Below are positions 8,142 through 16,527 of a stretch of DNA of 64,000 nt, piece by piece. Each line of letters opens with the position of its first letter. Within the stretch, counting starts at the first letter, position 1. This stretch comes from Salana multivorans (lineage in GTDB: Bacteria > Actinomycetota > Actinomycetes > Actinomycetales > Beutenbergiaceae): the NCBI RefSeq assembly GCF_003751805.1, contig NZ_RKHQ01000001.1, forward strand, positions 2,046,001 to 2,110,000, in the 5' to 3' direction. A model generated the notes under the pieces. It saw only the letters and a program-made list of their open reading frames with translations, made no database searches and was not told where the DNA came from. Made by a program: the position numbers and the translations under genes.

Positions 8142-10475
8142 CTACCGGTCCGAAGCACCCCGATCGGTCATGGTGAGCGACCGGCGACGCAGGAGCAGCG
8201 CTCCGACGCCGGCAGCGACCGTGGCCGCCGTGGCCCAGGCGAGGCCTCCGCCGATCCCCGTGCTCGCGAGGTCGCCCGCGCGGTGCGCTCCTTGGCCCGA
8301 TGCGGTCGGCGCCGAGGTCGCGGACCCGGCTGAGGTCCGCGAGGTGGGCTCGGAGGTCGGCTCCGGGGTCGGCTCCGTCGTGGGATCGGGCGTCGGCTCC
8401 GTCGTGGGATCCGGCGTGGGCTCGGGCGTGGGCTCCGGGGTCGGTTCCGTCGGCAGGTACTCGACCGTCGGGTTCCAGACGGTCGAGTCGGCCGCTGTCG
8501 TCACGTTCTGGTCGAGCCGGAACGTGATCGTGTCGCCGGCCGAGACGGAGGTCACCTCGCTGACCGATACCCCGGTCGTGTCGTCGAAGGCGAGCGTGTG
8601 CCAGTCGGAGTCCGCCGGCCACAGGCGCGTGGTGCCGTGCCAGAGGGCCAGGCGCACACCGTCGCCCTCGTGCGTCGCGAACTTCGCAGCGGTTCCGGTG
8701 ATCTCGACCCGGCCGTCGCGCGGTGCGGTCCACCGGACCCAGACCTCGTTCCCGTCCGGGTGCAGATAGAGGCGGCTCGGGTCGGCCCAGACAGCGTCCC
8801 AGTCGTGAGGTCCCCGCCACCGACCGAGCTCGGTGTTCCAGGTCATCTCCACAGGGTCAGCCCCGGGGACGACGGTGAGGAAGTGCCATCCGCGCAGCCC
8901 CTGGATCGGCCCGAAGGCCCGTGCTGCCTCGTATCGGTCGGGGTCGTAGTCCTCGTGCGGCGGGACGTTGACCGGCCCGTTGACGGTGGTGGTCCCCGCC
9001 GAGCACACCAGGTGGACGTTGCTGACGAGGGAGTTCAGCCGCAGGTGCGGGTCGTCGGGCGAGCAGACCTGGACGCCGTCGATCGCCACTCGCTCGAGGG
9101 TGACGTCGTCGATCCGGCGACCCTCGTCCCATCCCTCCATGCGGATCTCACTGCTGCCGGTGCTGCCCTCGACGGTGATGTCGCGGAAGGTGATCCCGGA
9201 GATGTGCCCCGGCCACGTGAGGTTGCCCAGGAGCGTGCCGAACCAGAACGAGGGCTGGAAGGACAGGGCGATGAGGCGTTCGGCCTGCTCCACGCGGATG
9301 TTCTCGAAGGTGATGTCGCGGAAGTAGGTGGAGTTCAACGAGGCGATCGACATCACGGCGCGCTCCGAGAGCTGGCCGTGGTTGTCCCTGTCGTCGTAGC
9401 TGTACAGGACGTCGTTGTCGTAGAAGTGGATCCGCTCGTAGCTGGACGCCTGGGTCTCGGCCCCGAGGGTGATGACGTTGTTCGCGTCGGACCAGAACTG
9501 GGACCGGGTGATGGTGATGTCGGTGTTGGCGGTGCCGCGGGCTGGCTCCTGGGCGGGGTCGTAGCCGGGGTGGACGATCCCCTTGATGGGGATGTTGTCG
9601 TCGGCGGAGCGCAGGAACGAGTCGGCGATGCGGATGTCCTGCACGTTGATGAGGCCGAGGGCGTCGGTCGACGCGTACTGCGGGCTGACGACCTTGTAGT
9701 TGCGGAACTCCACGTCGGATGAACCGTCGACCGTGCTCGACCACCCCGTGCCCATGCGCGACACGATGATCCCGTCCACGAGGACGTTGGTGCTCTCGAC
9801 CACGGTCAGCGGGATCATCGGATGGTCGGCCGGCATGTGGTCGAGAGCGACGACGCCGCGCCCCGTCACGTGCACGTCCTCGACGTCGTCGATCACCACG
9901 CGCCCGTTGATGTAGGCACCCGGCGAGAGATAGAGCGTCTGCCCGGAGCCGACCACGATCTGGTCGGCGTCGTCGTCGGCGTCGTAGAAGCCGGGCTCGA
10001 CCCAGATCACCGCTGGGTCGTCCCGATCGGGCACCTCGACCGGCGCGTTGCCGAAGAGGTGCAGGGTCGGTCCCTGGTGGTTGCCGTCGAAGACCAGCGA
10101 GACGTTGGTCGGTCCGGACAGCTCGAAGGTCACCGTCCGACCGCTGCGCTCGGCCGAGAGGCCGAGCGAGGAGGGGGCGATCCTGACGTCCTGGAAGTCG
10201 AACCCGACCTCGACCTCGACCGTCACCGTGTCGGTGAAGTCGAACTGGCCGAACGCGACCTCCGCGCCCCAGCCGTTGCTGTCGGCGTACAGGCCGACCG
10301 GTTCCCCTTCGACGGTCGCCGCGAACAGCGTGGCCGCCGGGGCGCCCGCAGGCACGGGCGCGGTCTCGACGAACGGGGTCGGAGCCGCGTGGCTCGGTGG
10401 TCCGCCGGCGATGGCGGCCGCCAGGACGGCCGGGCCGAGCGTCGCGAGTGCTGCGCCTCGAAGGGTGCGTCTCAT
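8142..10475 (-). CDS. Secreted beta-helix glycoside hydrolase (GH49/GH28-like) with C-terminal anchor
   Basis: This is a secreted enzyme of 777 residues; GAGGAG lies six bases before ATG 10475 and a signal peptide ends near SHAAPTP. An N-terminal beta-sandwich (to about residue 150) precedes a right-handed parallel beta-helix with repeating 'V-x-x-T-G-R-G-V-V' and 'I-x-F-x-x-I-x-V' turns. The SADDNIPIKG turn carries the paired Asp typical of GH28/GH49 active sites. This order resembles GH49 dextranase-type enzymes, but the substrate is uncertain. After about residue 560 comes a jelly-roll-like domain, a Thr/Pro/Glu spacer, and LASTG followed by a hydrophobic segment and RRR, an LPXTG-like wall anchor. 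An operator-like site at 10516-10533 ties it to the locus regulon. Confidence 0.75.
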   Translation of the reverse strand: MRRTLRGAALATLGPAVLAAAIAGGPPSHAAPTPFVETAPVPAGAPAATLFAATVEGEPVGLYADSNGWGAEVAFGQFDFTDTVTVEVEVGFDFQDVRIAPSSLGLSAERSGRTVTFELSGPTNVSLVFDGNHQGPTLHLFGNAPVEVPDRDDPAVIWVEPGFYDADDDADQIVVGSGQTLYLSPGAYINGRVVIDDVEDVHVTGRGVVALDHMPADHPMIPLTVVESTNVLVDGIIVSRMGTGWSSTVDGSSDVEFRNYKVVSPQYASTDALGLINVQDIRIADSFLRSADDNIPIKGIVHPGYDPAQEPARGTANTDITITRSQFWSDANNVITLGAETQASSYERIHFYDNDVLYSYDDRDNHGQLSERAVMSIASLNSTYFRDITFENIRVEQAERLIALSFQPSFWFGTLLGNLTWPGHISGITFRDITVEGSTGSSEIRMEGWDEGRRIDDVTLERVAIDGVQVCSPDDPHLRLNSLVSNVHLVCSAGTTTVNGPVNVPPHEDYDPDRYEAARAFGPIQGLRGWHFLTVVPGADPVEMTWNTELGRWRGPHDWDAVWADPSRLYLHPDGNEVWVRWTAPRDGRVEITGTAAKFATHEGDGVRLALWHGTTRLWPADSDWHTLAFDDTTGVSVSEVTSVSAGDTITFRLDQNVTTAADSTVWNPTVEYLPTEPTPEPTPEPTPDPTTEPTPDPTTEPTPEPTSEPTSRTSAGSATSAPTASGQGAHRAGDLASTGIGGGLAWATAATVAAGVGALLLRRRSLTMTDRGASDR

Positions 10476-10515
10476 CAGTTCTCCTCATGCGTCATTGCTA
10501 GAGCTCGTCGCGTCA

Positions 10516-10533
10516 TGCGCAACCGGTTGGTCA
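10516..10533 (-). promoter_or_regulatory. LacI-type operator upstream of the GH49-like gene
   Basis: TGCGCAACCGGTTGGTCA is a near-palindrome centred on AACCGGTT and lies 41-58 bases upstream of the hydrolase start. Nearly the same sequence precedes the transporter, the GH43/GH36 operon and the esterase. On the minus strand TTGCGC within it and TAGCAA 16 bases on could be the -35/-10 pair, so binding would block transcription. Confidence 0.7.
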
Positions 10534-10714
10534 CGGCAAGCGTCTCAGTCTCCGCGAAGACTGTCAAGGGCTGGGCTCGCGTCGTGAGGCTACCGAGCGA
10601 GGATCTGAACGACCGTTCGCGCAGGCCGACCCCGGCGCCGGAGGGCGACCGCGCTGCCTCGCCGACGATCTCCGGCTACTCTCAGGACACGCCGAACGAT
10701 GAGAGGTGGGACGA

Positions 10715-11740
10715 GTGGAGCAGCAGGTGACCATGCGGGACGTGGCCGCGGTTGCCGGGGTCTCCGTGTCCACCGTGTCGCGCGCGCTCAAGGGGTCGGG
10801 GCGAATGGCGGAGGGGACCCGCCGTCGGATCCTGGAGGCGGCCGATCGTCTCGACTTCCATCCGAACGCGCTGGCCCAGTCCTTCGCGACGGGACGGTCG
10901 TTGACCGTCGGGATCCTCACGCACAAGGCGGCCGGCACCTTCGCGACCCCGGTGATCACCGGCATCATGCAGACGCTGTCCCAGCACGACATCGCGGTGG
11001 TCGTCTACGACGACCAGTCCAACCCCGCCTCGCGGCCCGAGAACCTGCGGAGGCTGCGTGCCCGCCACGTCGACGGGGTGATCGTCGTCGGTGACGGGAC
11101 GGACCACTCGTTCCACAGCGTCGCCCACGCCCTGCAGGTTCCCGTCGTCTATGCCTTCGCCGTCTCGGAGGATCCGCGGGACCAGATGCTGCTGCCCGAC
11201 GACCGCGCGGCCGGTGTGCTCGCGGCCGAGCATCTCCTCGCCATGGGGCGAACCCGGATCGCTCACGTGACGGCGAACGCCTCGTCTCGGGCGGTCAGGG
11301 AGCGCACCGAGGGGTTCGTCGGCCGGCTGGAGGAGCACGGGCTCGAGCTCGCGGCTCCCGTCCAGCACGGCGACTGGACGCGAGCGTGGGGGACAGCGGC
11401 GGGGGAGCTGCTGGACCCCGCAACGATCGACGCGGTCTTCTGCGGGAACGACTTCATCGCTCTCGGTCTCGTGCCGAGCCTTGTCCGCCGCGGCATCCGG
11501 GTCCCGGACGACGTCGCGGTCATCGGGTACGACAACTGGGCGAAGTTCGGCCTGCTCGACACCTTCCTCACCACGATCGATCCTCAGCTCGACCTGCTGG
11601 GGCAGCGGGCCGCGGGTCGTCTGGTCGAGGCGGCGACGGGCGAGCCTCGGGCCGGAGTGGAGACGACCGAGGTGACCCTGGTCCCCGGTGTGTCCAGCGG
11701 CGCTCTCGCGGACCGGGACGAGCGCTTCTACCCCATCTAG
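10715..11740 (+). CDS. LacI-family repressor 1 of the polysaccharide locus
   Basis: This regulator has about 341 residues. GTG 10715 is preferred because AGAGG lies eight bases upstream; ATG 10733 and GTG 10706 are alternatives. The HTH is canonical (MRDVAAVAGVSVSTVSRALK) and followed by the hinge region (HPNALAQSFATGRS). The effector domain is the periplasmic-binding-protein fold, with VGILTHKAAG, the VDGVIVVGDG strand and AVFCGNDFIALG. It lies divergent to the GH49-like gene and just upstream of the transporter operon. It is closely related to the LacI at 15453, including DDRLAG/DDRAAG and VPVVYA. It probably binds the TGCGCAACCGGTTG sites and releases on a sugar from the imported polymer. 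No obvious operator overlaps its own start. Confidence 0.88.
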   Translation: MEQQVTMRDVAAVAGVSVSTVSRALKGSGRMAEGTRRRILEAADRLDFHPNALAQSFATGRSLTVGILTHKAAGTFATPVITGIMQTLSQHDIAVVVYDDQSNPASRPENLRRLRARHVDGVIVVGDGTDHSFHSVAHALQVPVVYAFAVSEDPRDQMLLPDDRAAGVLAAEHLLAMGRTRIAHVTANASSRAVRERTEGFVGRLEEHGLELAAPVQHGDWTRAWGTAAGELLDPATIDAVFCGNDFIALGLVPSLVRRGIRVPDDVAVIGYDNWAKFGLLDTFLTTIDPQLDLLGQRAAGRLVEAATGEPRAGVETTEVTLVPGVSSGALADRDERFYPI

Positions 11741-11953
11741 GCGTACCGACCCGCGTGATCGCGCCACCGGTCGACGGTCGAGCGGGATCGTCCGTCCGTC
11801 CGCGCGCGCCTGCCGCCCGCCTGGGCGCCAGTGACCACCCGTCGTCCGTCACCGGCCCGGGTGGTCCCGTGCCGGTGGTCCGGCAGCGACACCATCGACG
11901 ATGCCCGACGTGATCGCGGACAGGACGTCGCGGCACGCAGTCAACCCGCGCCG

Positions 11954-11995
11954 TTTGAGCAACCGTTTGACAACCGATGCGCAACCGGTAGATCA
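11954..11995 (+). promoter_or_regulatory. Transporter promoter with two overlapping LacI-type operators
   Basis: A consensus -35 TTGACA (11967-11972) is followed after 16 bases by TAGATC (11989-11994). One operator-like site (TTGAGCAACCGTTTGACA, 11954-11971) covers the -35 box. A second (TGCGCAACCGGTAGATCA, 11978-11995) covers the spacer and -10 box. A regulator bound here would exclude RNA polymerase from the transporter operon. Confidence 0.75.
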
Positions 11996-12035
11996 TGGCC
12001 CCGCCACTAGAAGAAGTCTCGGCGGGTCGAGCGTT

Positions 12036-12053
12036 TGCGCAACCTGTCGATCA
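12036..12053 (+). promoter_or_regulatory. Third LacI-type operator before the transporter operon
   Basis: TGCGCAACCTGTCGATCA keeps the left half-site of the locus operator and lies downstream of the promoter, 39-56 bases before the binding-protein start. Three sites within 100 bp suggest looping or cooperative binding, perhaps by both LacI paralogues. Confidence 0.6.
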
Positions 12054-12091
12054 TCCTGCGGACGCTGTCGTCGGCAGGGAGGAGGAGTCGC

Positions 12092-13471
12092 ATGAATCTC
12101 ACACGGCCAGCTGGCGTCGCCACCCTCGCGGCGCTCGCGCTCGCACTAGCCGCCTGCTCGGGGTCGACCACCCCCGGGGGGAACGGGGCGACCGGCTCCG
12201 ACGCGGGCACGGAGAAGGTCACGATCGTGGTCGGTGACCGGCCCAGCCCGGACCAGAAAGAGGCCGTCGCCCTGCTGGACTCGCTCATCGCCCAGTTCGA
12301 GGACGAGCACCCCGACGTGACGATCGAGTCCGTCGAGACGAAGTGGGAGGCCCAGACCTTTCAGGCGATGCTCGCCGGCGGCACCATGCCGACGGTGATG
12401 AACGTCGCCTTCACCGAGCCCCAGTCGCTCATCGCGGCCGGACAGATCGCCGACATCACCGACGTGCTCCAGGAGACCGGTCTCGGCGAGAAGCTCAACC
12501 CGGCGGTCCTCGATGTCGTCACGGACGCCGATGGCCGGGTCTTCGGCGTCCCCGTCGACGTCTACTCGGTCGGTCTCGCCTACAACCGTCAGCTCTTCGA
12601 GGACGCGGGTCTCGACCCGGACGCCCCGCCGACCACCTGGGAGCAGGTTCGCGAGGCGGCTGCGGCGATCTCCGACGCGACGGGGGCCGCCGGCTACGCG
12701 ACCTACACGGCGGACAACTTCGGTGGCTGGATGACGGCCGCGGCGGTCGCGAGCTTCGGGGGAGAGCTCCAGAACGCCGACGGCACCGCCGCGACCATCA
12801 ACACCCCGGAGATGGCGGGCTACCTCGAGGTCCTTCGCCAGATGCGCTGGGAGGACGACTCGATGGGGTCGACTTTCGTCTACAGCGCGCAGCCAGCGAT
12901 CCAGGACTTCGGCGCCGGCAAGATCGGGATGCTGCTCAACCTGCCGTTCGACTATCCCGGGCTGATCCTCAACTACCAGATGGCCCCGGAGGACTTCGGG
13001 TTCACGGCGCTCCCCCAGGCGACGGACGAGTCGAGGACGCTCACCGGCGGGGCGGCGAAGATCTTCAACCCGAAGGCGACGCCCGCCGAGCTCAAGGCCG
13101 CGGTCGAGTGGATCGAGTTCCAGAACTTCCAGCAGTACTTCGACGAGGAGACGGCCGTCGCCAACGCCGCCGCCGCCGCGAAGGACGGGTCGATCGTCGG
13201 GCTCCCCGTGATCTCCCCGGTGAGCGAGGAGGCGTACGCCCAGCTCCAGGAGTGGATCGCGCCGTACGTCAACGTCATCCCCGAGAACTGGGTCGGCTAC
13301 ACGTCCGCTGTCGACAGCCAGGTCCTCGTCCCGGAACCCCGGACCAAGGCGCAGGAGACCTATGCGGAGATCGACCTGGTCCTGCAGGCGGTGCTGACCA
13401 AGCAGGACGTCGACCTCGATCAGCTGCTCACGCAGACCGAGGACACCATCAACTCCAAGCTCGCCAGGTGA
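12092..13471 (+). CDS. Sugar ABC transporter solute-binding lipoprotein
   Basis: This is an extracellular sugar-binding lipoprotein of about 459 residues. ATG 12092 is chosen because a GGGAGGAGGAG purine run lies just upstream and a lipoprotein signal follows, with lipobox LALAACSG. The mature protein has the SBP family 1 pattern: TIVVGDRPSPDQKEAV, QFEDEHPDVTIE, WEAQTFQAMLAGGTMPTVM, VPVDVYSVGLAYN and a Trp-rich C-terminal lobe. It is the first gene of a four-gene operon with two permeases and a LacI repressor, under three operator-like sites. No ATPase gene is in the operon, as usual for actinobacterial CUT1 systems that share an MsiK-type ATPase. The ligand is probably an oligosaccharide released by the nearby GH49-like, GH36 or GH43 enzymes. 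Confidence 0.9.
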   Translation: MNLTRPAGVATLAALALALAACSGSTTPGGNGATGSDAGTEKVTIVVGDRPSPDQKEAVALLDSLIAQFEDEHPDVTIESVETKWEAQTFQAMLAGGTMPTVMNVAFTEPQSLIAAGQIADITDVLQETGLGEKLNPAVLDVVTDADGRVFGVPVDVYSVGLAYNRQLFEDAGLDPDAPPTTWEQVREAAAAISDATGAAGYATYTADNFGGWMTAAAVASFGGELQNADGTAATINTPEMAGYLEVLRQMRWEDDSMGSTFVYSAQPAIQDFGAGKIGMLLNLPFDYPGLILNYQMAPEDFGFTALPQATDESRTLTGGAAKIFNPKATPAELKAAVEWIEFQNFQQYFDEETAVANAAAAAKDGSIVGLPVISPVSEEAYAQLQEWIAPYVNVIPENWVGYTSAVDSQVLVPEPRTKAQETYAEIDLVLQAVLTKQDVDLDQLLTQTEDTINSKLAR

Positions 13472-13543
13472 GGTGAGGCCGCTCCCCGCCGGCCCCGGCG
13501 GGGAGCGGCGCACCGCCCGTGGCCGACCCACCTCAGGAGCGAC

Positions 13544-14557
13544 ATGCGCATCGCAGCGACGGGACCGAGCAGGGCTCAGCTCGGCAAGTCAACCGACGAG
13601 CCCTCGAACGCCCATCGACCGGGCGACGCGCGAGAGGTCGGGGGTGGTCCACCCGCCCGGAGGGCTGCCGCCGCCGTGCGGTGGTACCGCAGGGGCGGGC
13701 TCATGACGCTGGCGTTTGCGGCGCCGGTGGTCCTCGTGTTCGGGTTCTTCTCCTGGGGGCCGATCGTCCGGGGCCTCGTCATGGGGTTCCAGCGGACCAA
13801 CCTGGTCGATGCCCCGAGCTGGGTCGGCTGGGCCAACTTCTCCTACGTGCTCGAGGATCCCCAGCTCGGCCAGGCCGTCGGCAACACCGCCTGGTTCGCT
13901 CTTCTCGCGCTCGTCGTCGGGTTCCCGGTCCCGCTCTTCCTCGCGGTCTTCATGGCGGAGCTGCGCGGGGCCAGGGGTCTGTTCAACGTGCTGTCCTATC
14001 TGCCGGTCGTCGTCCCGCCGGTCGTCGCCGCCATGCTCTGGCGGTTCTTCTACGCACCGTCGGCGGACGGCGTCTTCAACCAGATCCTCGGTGTGGTGGG
14101 TCTCGGTCCCTACCCGTGGCTCAACTCCGACGCGGCGGCGATGCCCGCCATCGTCGTCGAGGTGACCTGGGCGACGGCCGGCGGGACCGTCATCATCTAT
14201 CTCGCGGCGCTGACGGCGGTGAAGACCGAGCTCTACGAGGCGGCCGAGCTCGACGGTTCAGGGATCTGGCGGCGCCTGTGGCACGTCACGCTGCCGCAGA
14301 TGCGGGGCATCATCCTCGTCCTGCTGCTGCTCCAGCTCATCGGCACGCTCCAGATCTTCAACGAGCCGTTCATCTTCGGAGGTGCCGGCGGCGCCCCCAA
14401 CGGGGCGACGTTGACGCTCCTCATGAAGATCTACAACTACGCGTTCGTCTTCGGCGACTTCGGTGCGGCGACGGCGCTCTCCGCGATGCTCGCGGTCGTG
14501 CTCGGCCTCCTCTCCGTCATCTATCTCATCGCGACAAGGAAGTGGAGCGCCTCATGA
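13544..14557 (+). CDS. CUT1 sugar ABC permease, MalF type
   Basis: This is an inner-membrane permease of 337 residues; AGGAG lies before ATG 13544. A basic cytoplasmic N-terminus of about 45 residues precedes six membrane segments. The EAA loop that docks the ATPase is visible as YEAAELDGSGIWRRLWHVTL. It pairs with the next permease (ATGA overlap) and with the upstream binding lipoprotein to import an oligosaccharide. The family call is firm; the substrate is inferred only from the neighbouring glycoside hydrolases. Confidence 0.92.
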   Translation: MRIAATGPSRAQLGKSTDEPSNAHRPGDAREVGGGPPARRAAAAVRWYRRGGLMTLAFAAPVVLVFGFFSWGPIVRGLVMGFQRTNLVDAPSWVGWANFSYVLEDPQLGQAVGNTAWFALLALVVGFPVPLFLAVFMAELRGARGLFNVLSYLPVVVPPVVAAMLWRFFYAPSADGVFNQILGVVGLGPYPWLNSDAAAMPAIVVEVTWATAGGTVIIYLAALTAVKTELYEAAELDGSGIWRRLWHVTLPQMRGIILVLLLLQLIGTLQIFNEPFIFGGAGGAPNGATLTLLMKIYNYAFVFGDFGAATALSAMLAVVLGLLSVIYLIATRKWSAS

Positions 14558-15456
14558 GACGACAGGTCCGCAGCGACTCCGACGAGCGCTCCATCATCTC
14601 GGTCGCCGACCTGAGGCAGCCGCGGGTCCGGCGGACCCTGCGCGGTGTCCAGGGCCTCATCCTCGTCGGTCTGGTCGTGGTCGGGGCGGGGCCGCTCCTC
14701 TGGCTGGTCATGGCCGGGTTGTCGACGACCCAGGACCTGATCACGGACCCGCTGGCCTGGTTCCCCTCCGGTGTGCAATGGCACAACCTGGCCGACGCGT
14801 GGACCCGGATCGAGATCGGCAAGTACCTCGGCAACACCGCGATCATCGCGCTCGGCTGCCTCGTGGCCAACCTCCTCGTGACGACGACGAGCGCGTACCT
14901 CTTGTCGATCCTGCGCCCGCGGTGGGGTGGCGTGCTGTCCGGCGCGATCCTCGCCACGCTCTTCGTGCCGAGCGTCATCGCCCTGGTTCCGCTGTACCTC
15001 ACCGTCGTCCGGGTCCCGGGGACGAACATCTCGCTCCTCAACACGTTCTGGGCGGTGTGGCTCCCCTCGGCCGCGAATGCCTTCAACATCCTGGTCGTCC
15101 GACGGTTCTTCGACGCCATCCCGAGGGAGACCATCGAGGCGGCCCAGATCGACGGCGCCGGCGTGGTGAGGGTGTTCTGGCAGATCGTGCTCCCCTTCTC
15201 CAAGCCGATCCTCGGAGTCATCTCGATCATGGCGGTCCTCGGAGCCTGGAAGGACTTCCTGTGGCCCAAGCTCGTCCTCCAGGACCCGACGATGCAGCCG
15301 ATCTCCGTCGCGCTGCCGCGCGTGGAGGCGACGACCGAGCTCAGTCTCCAGATGGCGGGGATGCTCCTCGGCATGCTCATCCCGGTCATCCTCTTCCTCG
15401 TCTTCCAGCGCCAGATCCTCAAGGGCGTGTCGATGAGCGGCTCGGTCAAGGGATGA
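14554..15456 (+). CDS. CUT1 sugar ABC permease, MalG type
   Basis: This is the second permease of the importer, 300 residues. Its ATG overlaps the TGA of the first permease by four bases. After a basic N-terminus there are six membrane segments, and the EAA loop reads IEAAQIDGAGVVRVFWQIVL. The C-terminus ends MSGSVKG, as in MalG-like permeases. Its own stop overlaps the start of the following LacI gene (ATGA), so transporter and regulator are translationally coupled. Confidence 0.92.
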   Translation: MRRQVRSDSDERSIISVADLRQPRVRRTLRGVQGLILVGLVVVGAGPLLWLVMAGLSTTQDLITDPLAWFPSGVQWHNLADAWTRIEIGKYLGNTAIIALGCLVANLLVTTTSAYLLSILRPRWGGVLSGAILATLFVPSVIALVPLYLTVVRVPGTNISLLNTFWAVWLPSAANAFNILVVRRFFDAIPRETIEAAQIDGAGVVRVFWQIVLPFSKPILGVISIMAVLGAWKDFLWPKLVLQDPTMQPISVALPRVEATTELSLQMAGMLLGMLIPVILFLVFQRQILKGVSMSGSVKG

Positions 15457-16493
15457 GGAGCGACCCGCCGACCTCCTCGTCGCGCGGGCTCGTCACGATG
15501 CGAGACGTCGCGGCGGTGGCGGGTGTCTCGATCTCGACCGTCTCGAAGACGCTCAACGGGACCGGCCGGGTCTCCGCCGAGGCGCGTCGCAGGATCGTCG
15601 CGGCCGCCGAACGCCTCGAGTACCGGCCGAACCTGCTCGCCCAGAACTTTGCGCTCGGCAAGAGCTTCACGGTCGGCATCCTCACGACCAAGGCGGCAGG
15701 GCTCTTCGCCGTTCCGGTGATCACCGGGGTCGTCTCGGCGCTCGGCCGTCACGACACGGCCGTGATCGTGTACGACGACGGAGGGGATCCGCGACTGCGC
15801 CCTCGGAACGTTCGCAAGCTCCAGGCGCGGCGGGTCGACGGCATCGTCGTCGTCGGGGACGGGACCGACGTGTCCTGCGCGTCGGTGACGCCCGCGTTCT
15901 CGGTCCCGGTGGTGTACGCCCTCGCGCTCTCCGACGACCCCGGTGACTCGATGCTGCTGCCGGACGATCGTCTCGCGGGGATCCTGGCGGCTCAGCACCT
16001 GCTGGGCCTCGGGCGCCGTCGAGTCGCCCACGTCACCGGTGCCGTCTCCTCGCGCGCCGTTGCCGAGCGCCTCGGCGGTCTGCGTGAAGGCCTCGGGGCC
16101 GGCGGCGCCGATCTGGTCGGGCCGGTGCGGTACGGGGACTGGTCACGGTCGTGGGGTGAGACCGCGGGGCACACCCTCGACCCGTCGGCGATCGACGCCG
16201 TCTTCTGCGGGAACGACTTCATCGCCATCGGCGTCGCCGGTGCTCTCATGTCGCGCGGCATCCGGGTCCCCGAGGACGTGGCCATCGTCGGGTACGACCA
16301 CTGGAGCAAGGTCGCGGAACAGGACCGTTTCCTCACCTCGGTCGACCCCCTGCTGAGCGAGCTGGGTGAGCGCGCCGGTGAGCTGCTGCTCGCCGCGGGC
16401 GGTGGTGGGGTCGAGCTTCGCCCGGTCCAGCTCGTCCCGGGCTACTCGACGGGGACGCCCGCTGGTCCCAGCGTGCCCTACGTCGCGCTGTAG
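15453..16493 (+). CDS. LacI-family repressor 2, coupled to the sugar transporter
   Basis: This LacI regulator has 346 residues, and its ATG overlaps the upstream permease stop. The HTH is MRDVAAVAGVSISTVSKTLN, followed by the hinge (RPNLLAQNFALGKS) and a sugar-binding effector domain with VGILTTKAAG, VDGIVVVGDG and AVFCGNDFIAIG. It is clearly paralogous to the regulator at 10715. The recognition helices differ at few positions (VSVSTVSRAL versus VSISTVSKTL), so both may bind the same operators. Because it lies in the operon it would control, negative autoregulation through the 11954-12053 sites is likely. GH36 converges on it from the right. Confidence 0.9.
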   Translation: MRSDPPTSSSRGLVTMRDVAAVAGVSISTVSKTLNGTGRVSAEARRRIVAAAERLEYRPNLLAQNFALGKSFTVGILTTKAAGLFAVPVITGVVSALGRHDTAVIVYDDGGDPRLRPRNVRKLQARRVDGIVVVGDGTDVSCASVTPAFSVPVVYALALSDDPGDSMLLPDDRLAGILAAQHLLGLGRRRVAHVTGAVSSRAVAERLGGLREGLGAGGADLVGPVRYGDWSRSWGETAGHTLDPSAIDAVFCGNDFIAIGVAGALMSRGIRVPEDVAIVGYDHWSKVAEQDRFLTSVDPLLSELGERAGELLLAAGGGGVELRPVQLVPGYSTGTPAGPSVPYVAL

Positions 16494-16527
16494 CGGCGCG
16501 GACGGGGATGGCCGCGACTCTCCTCGG

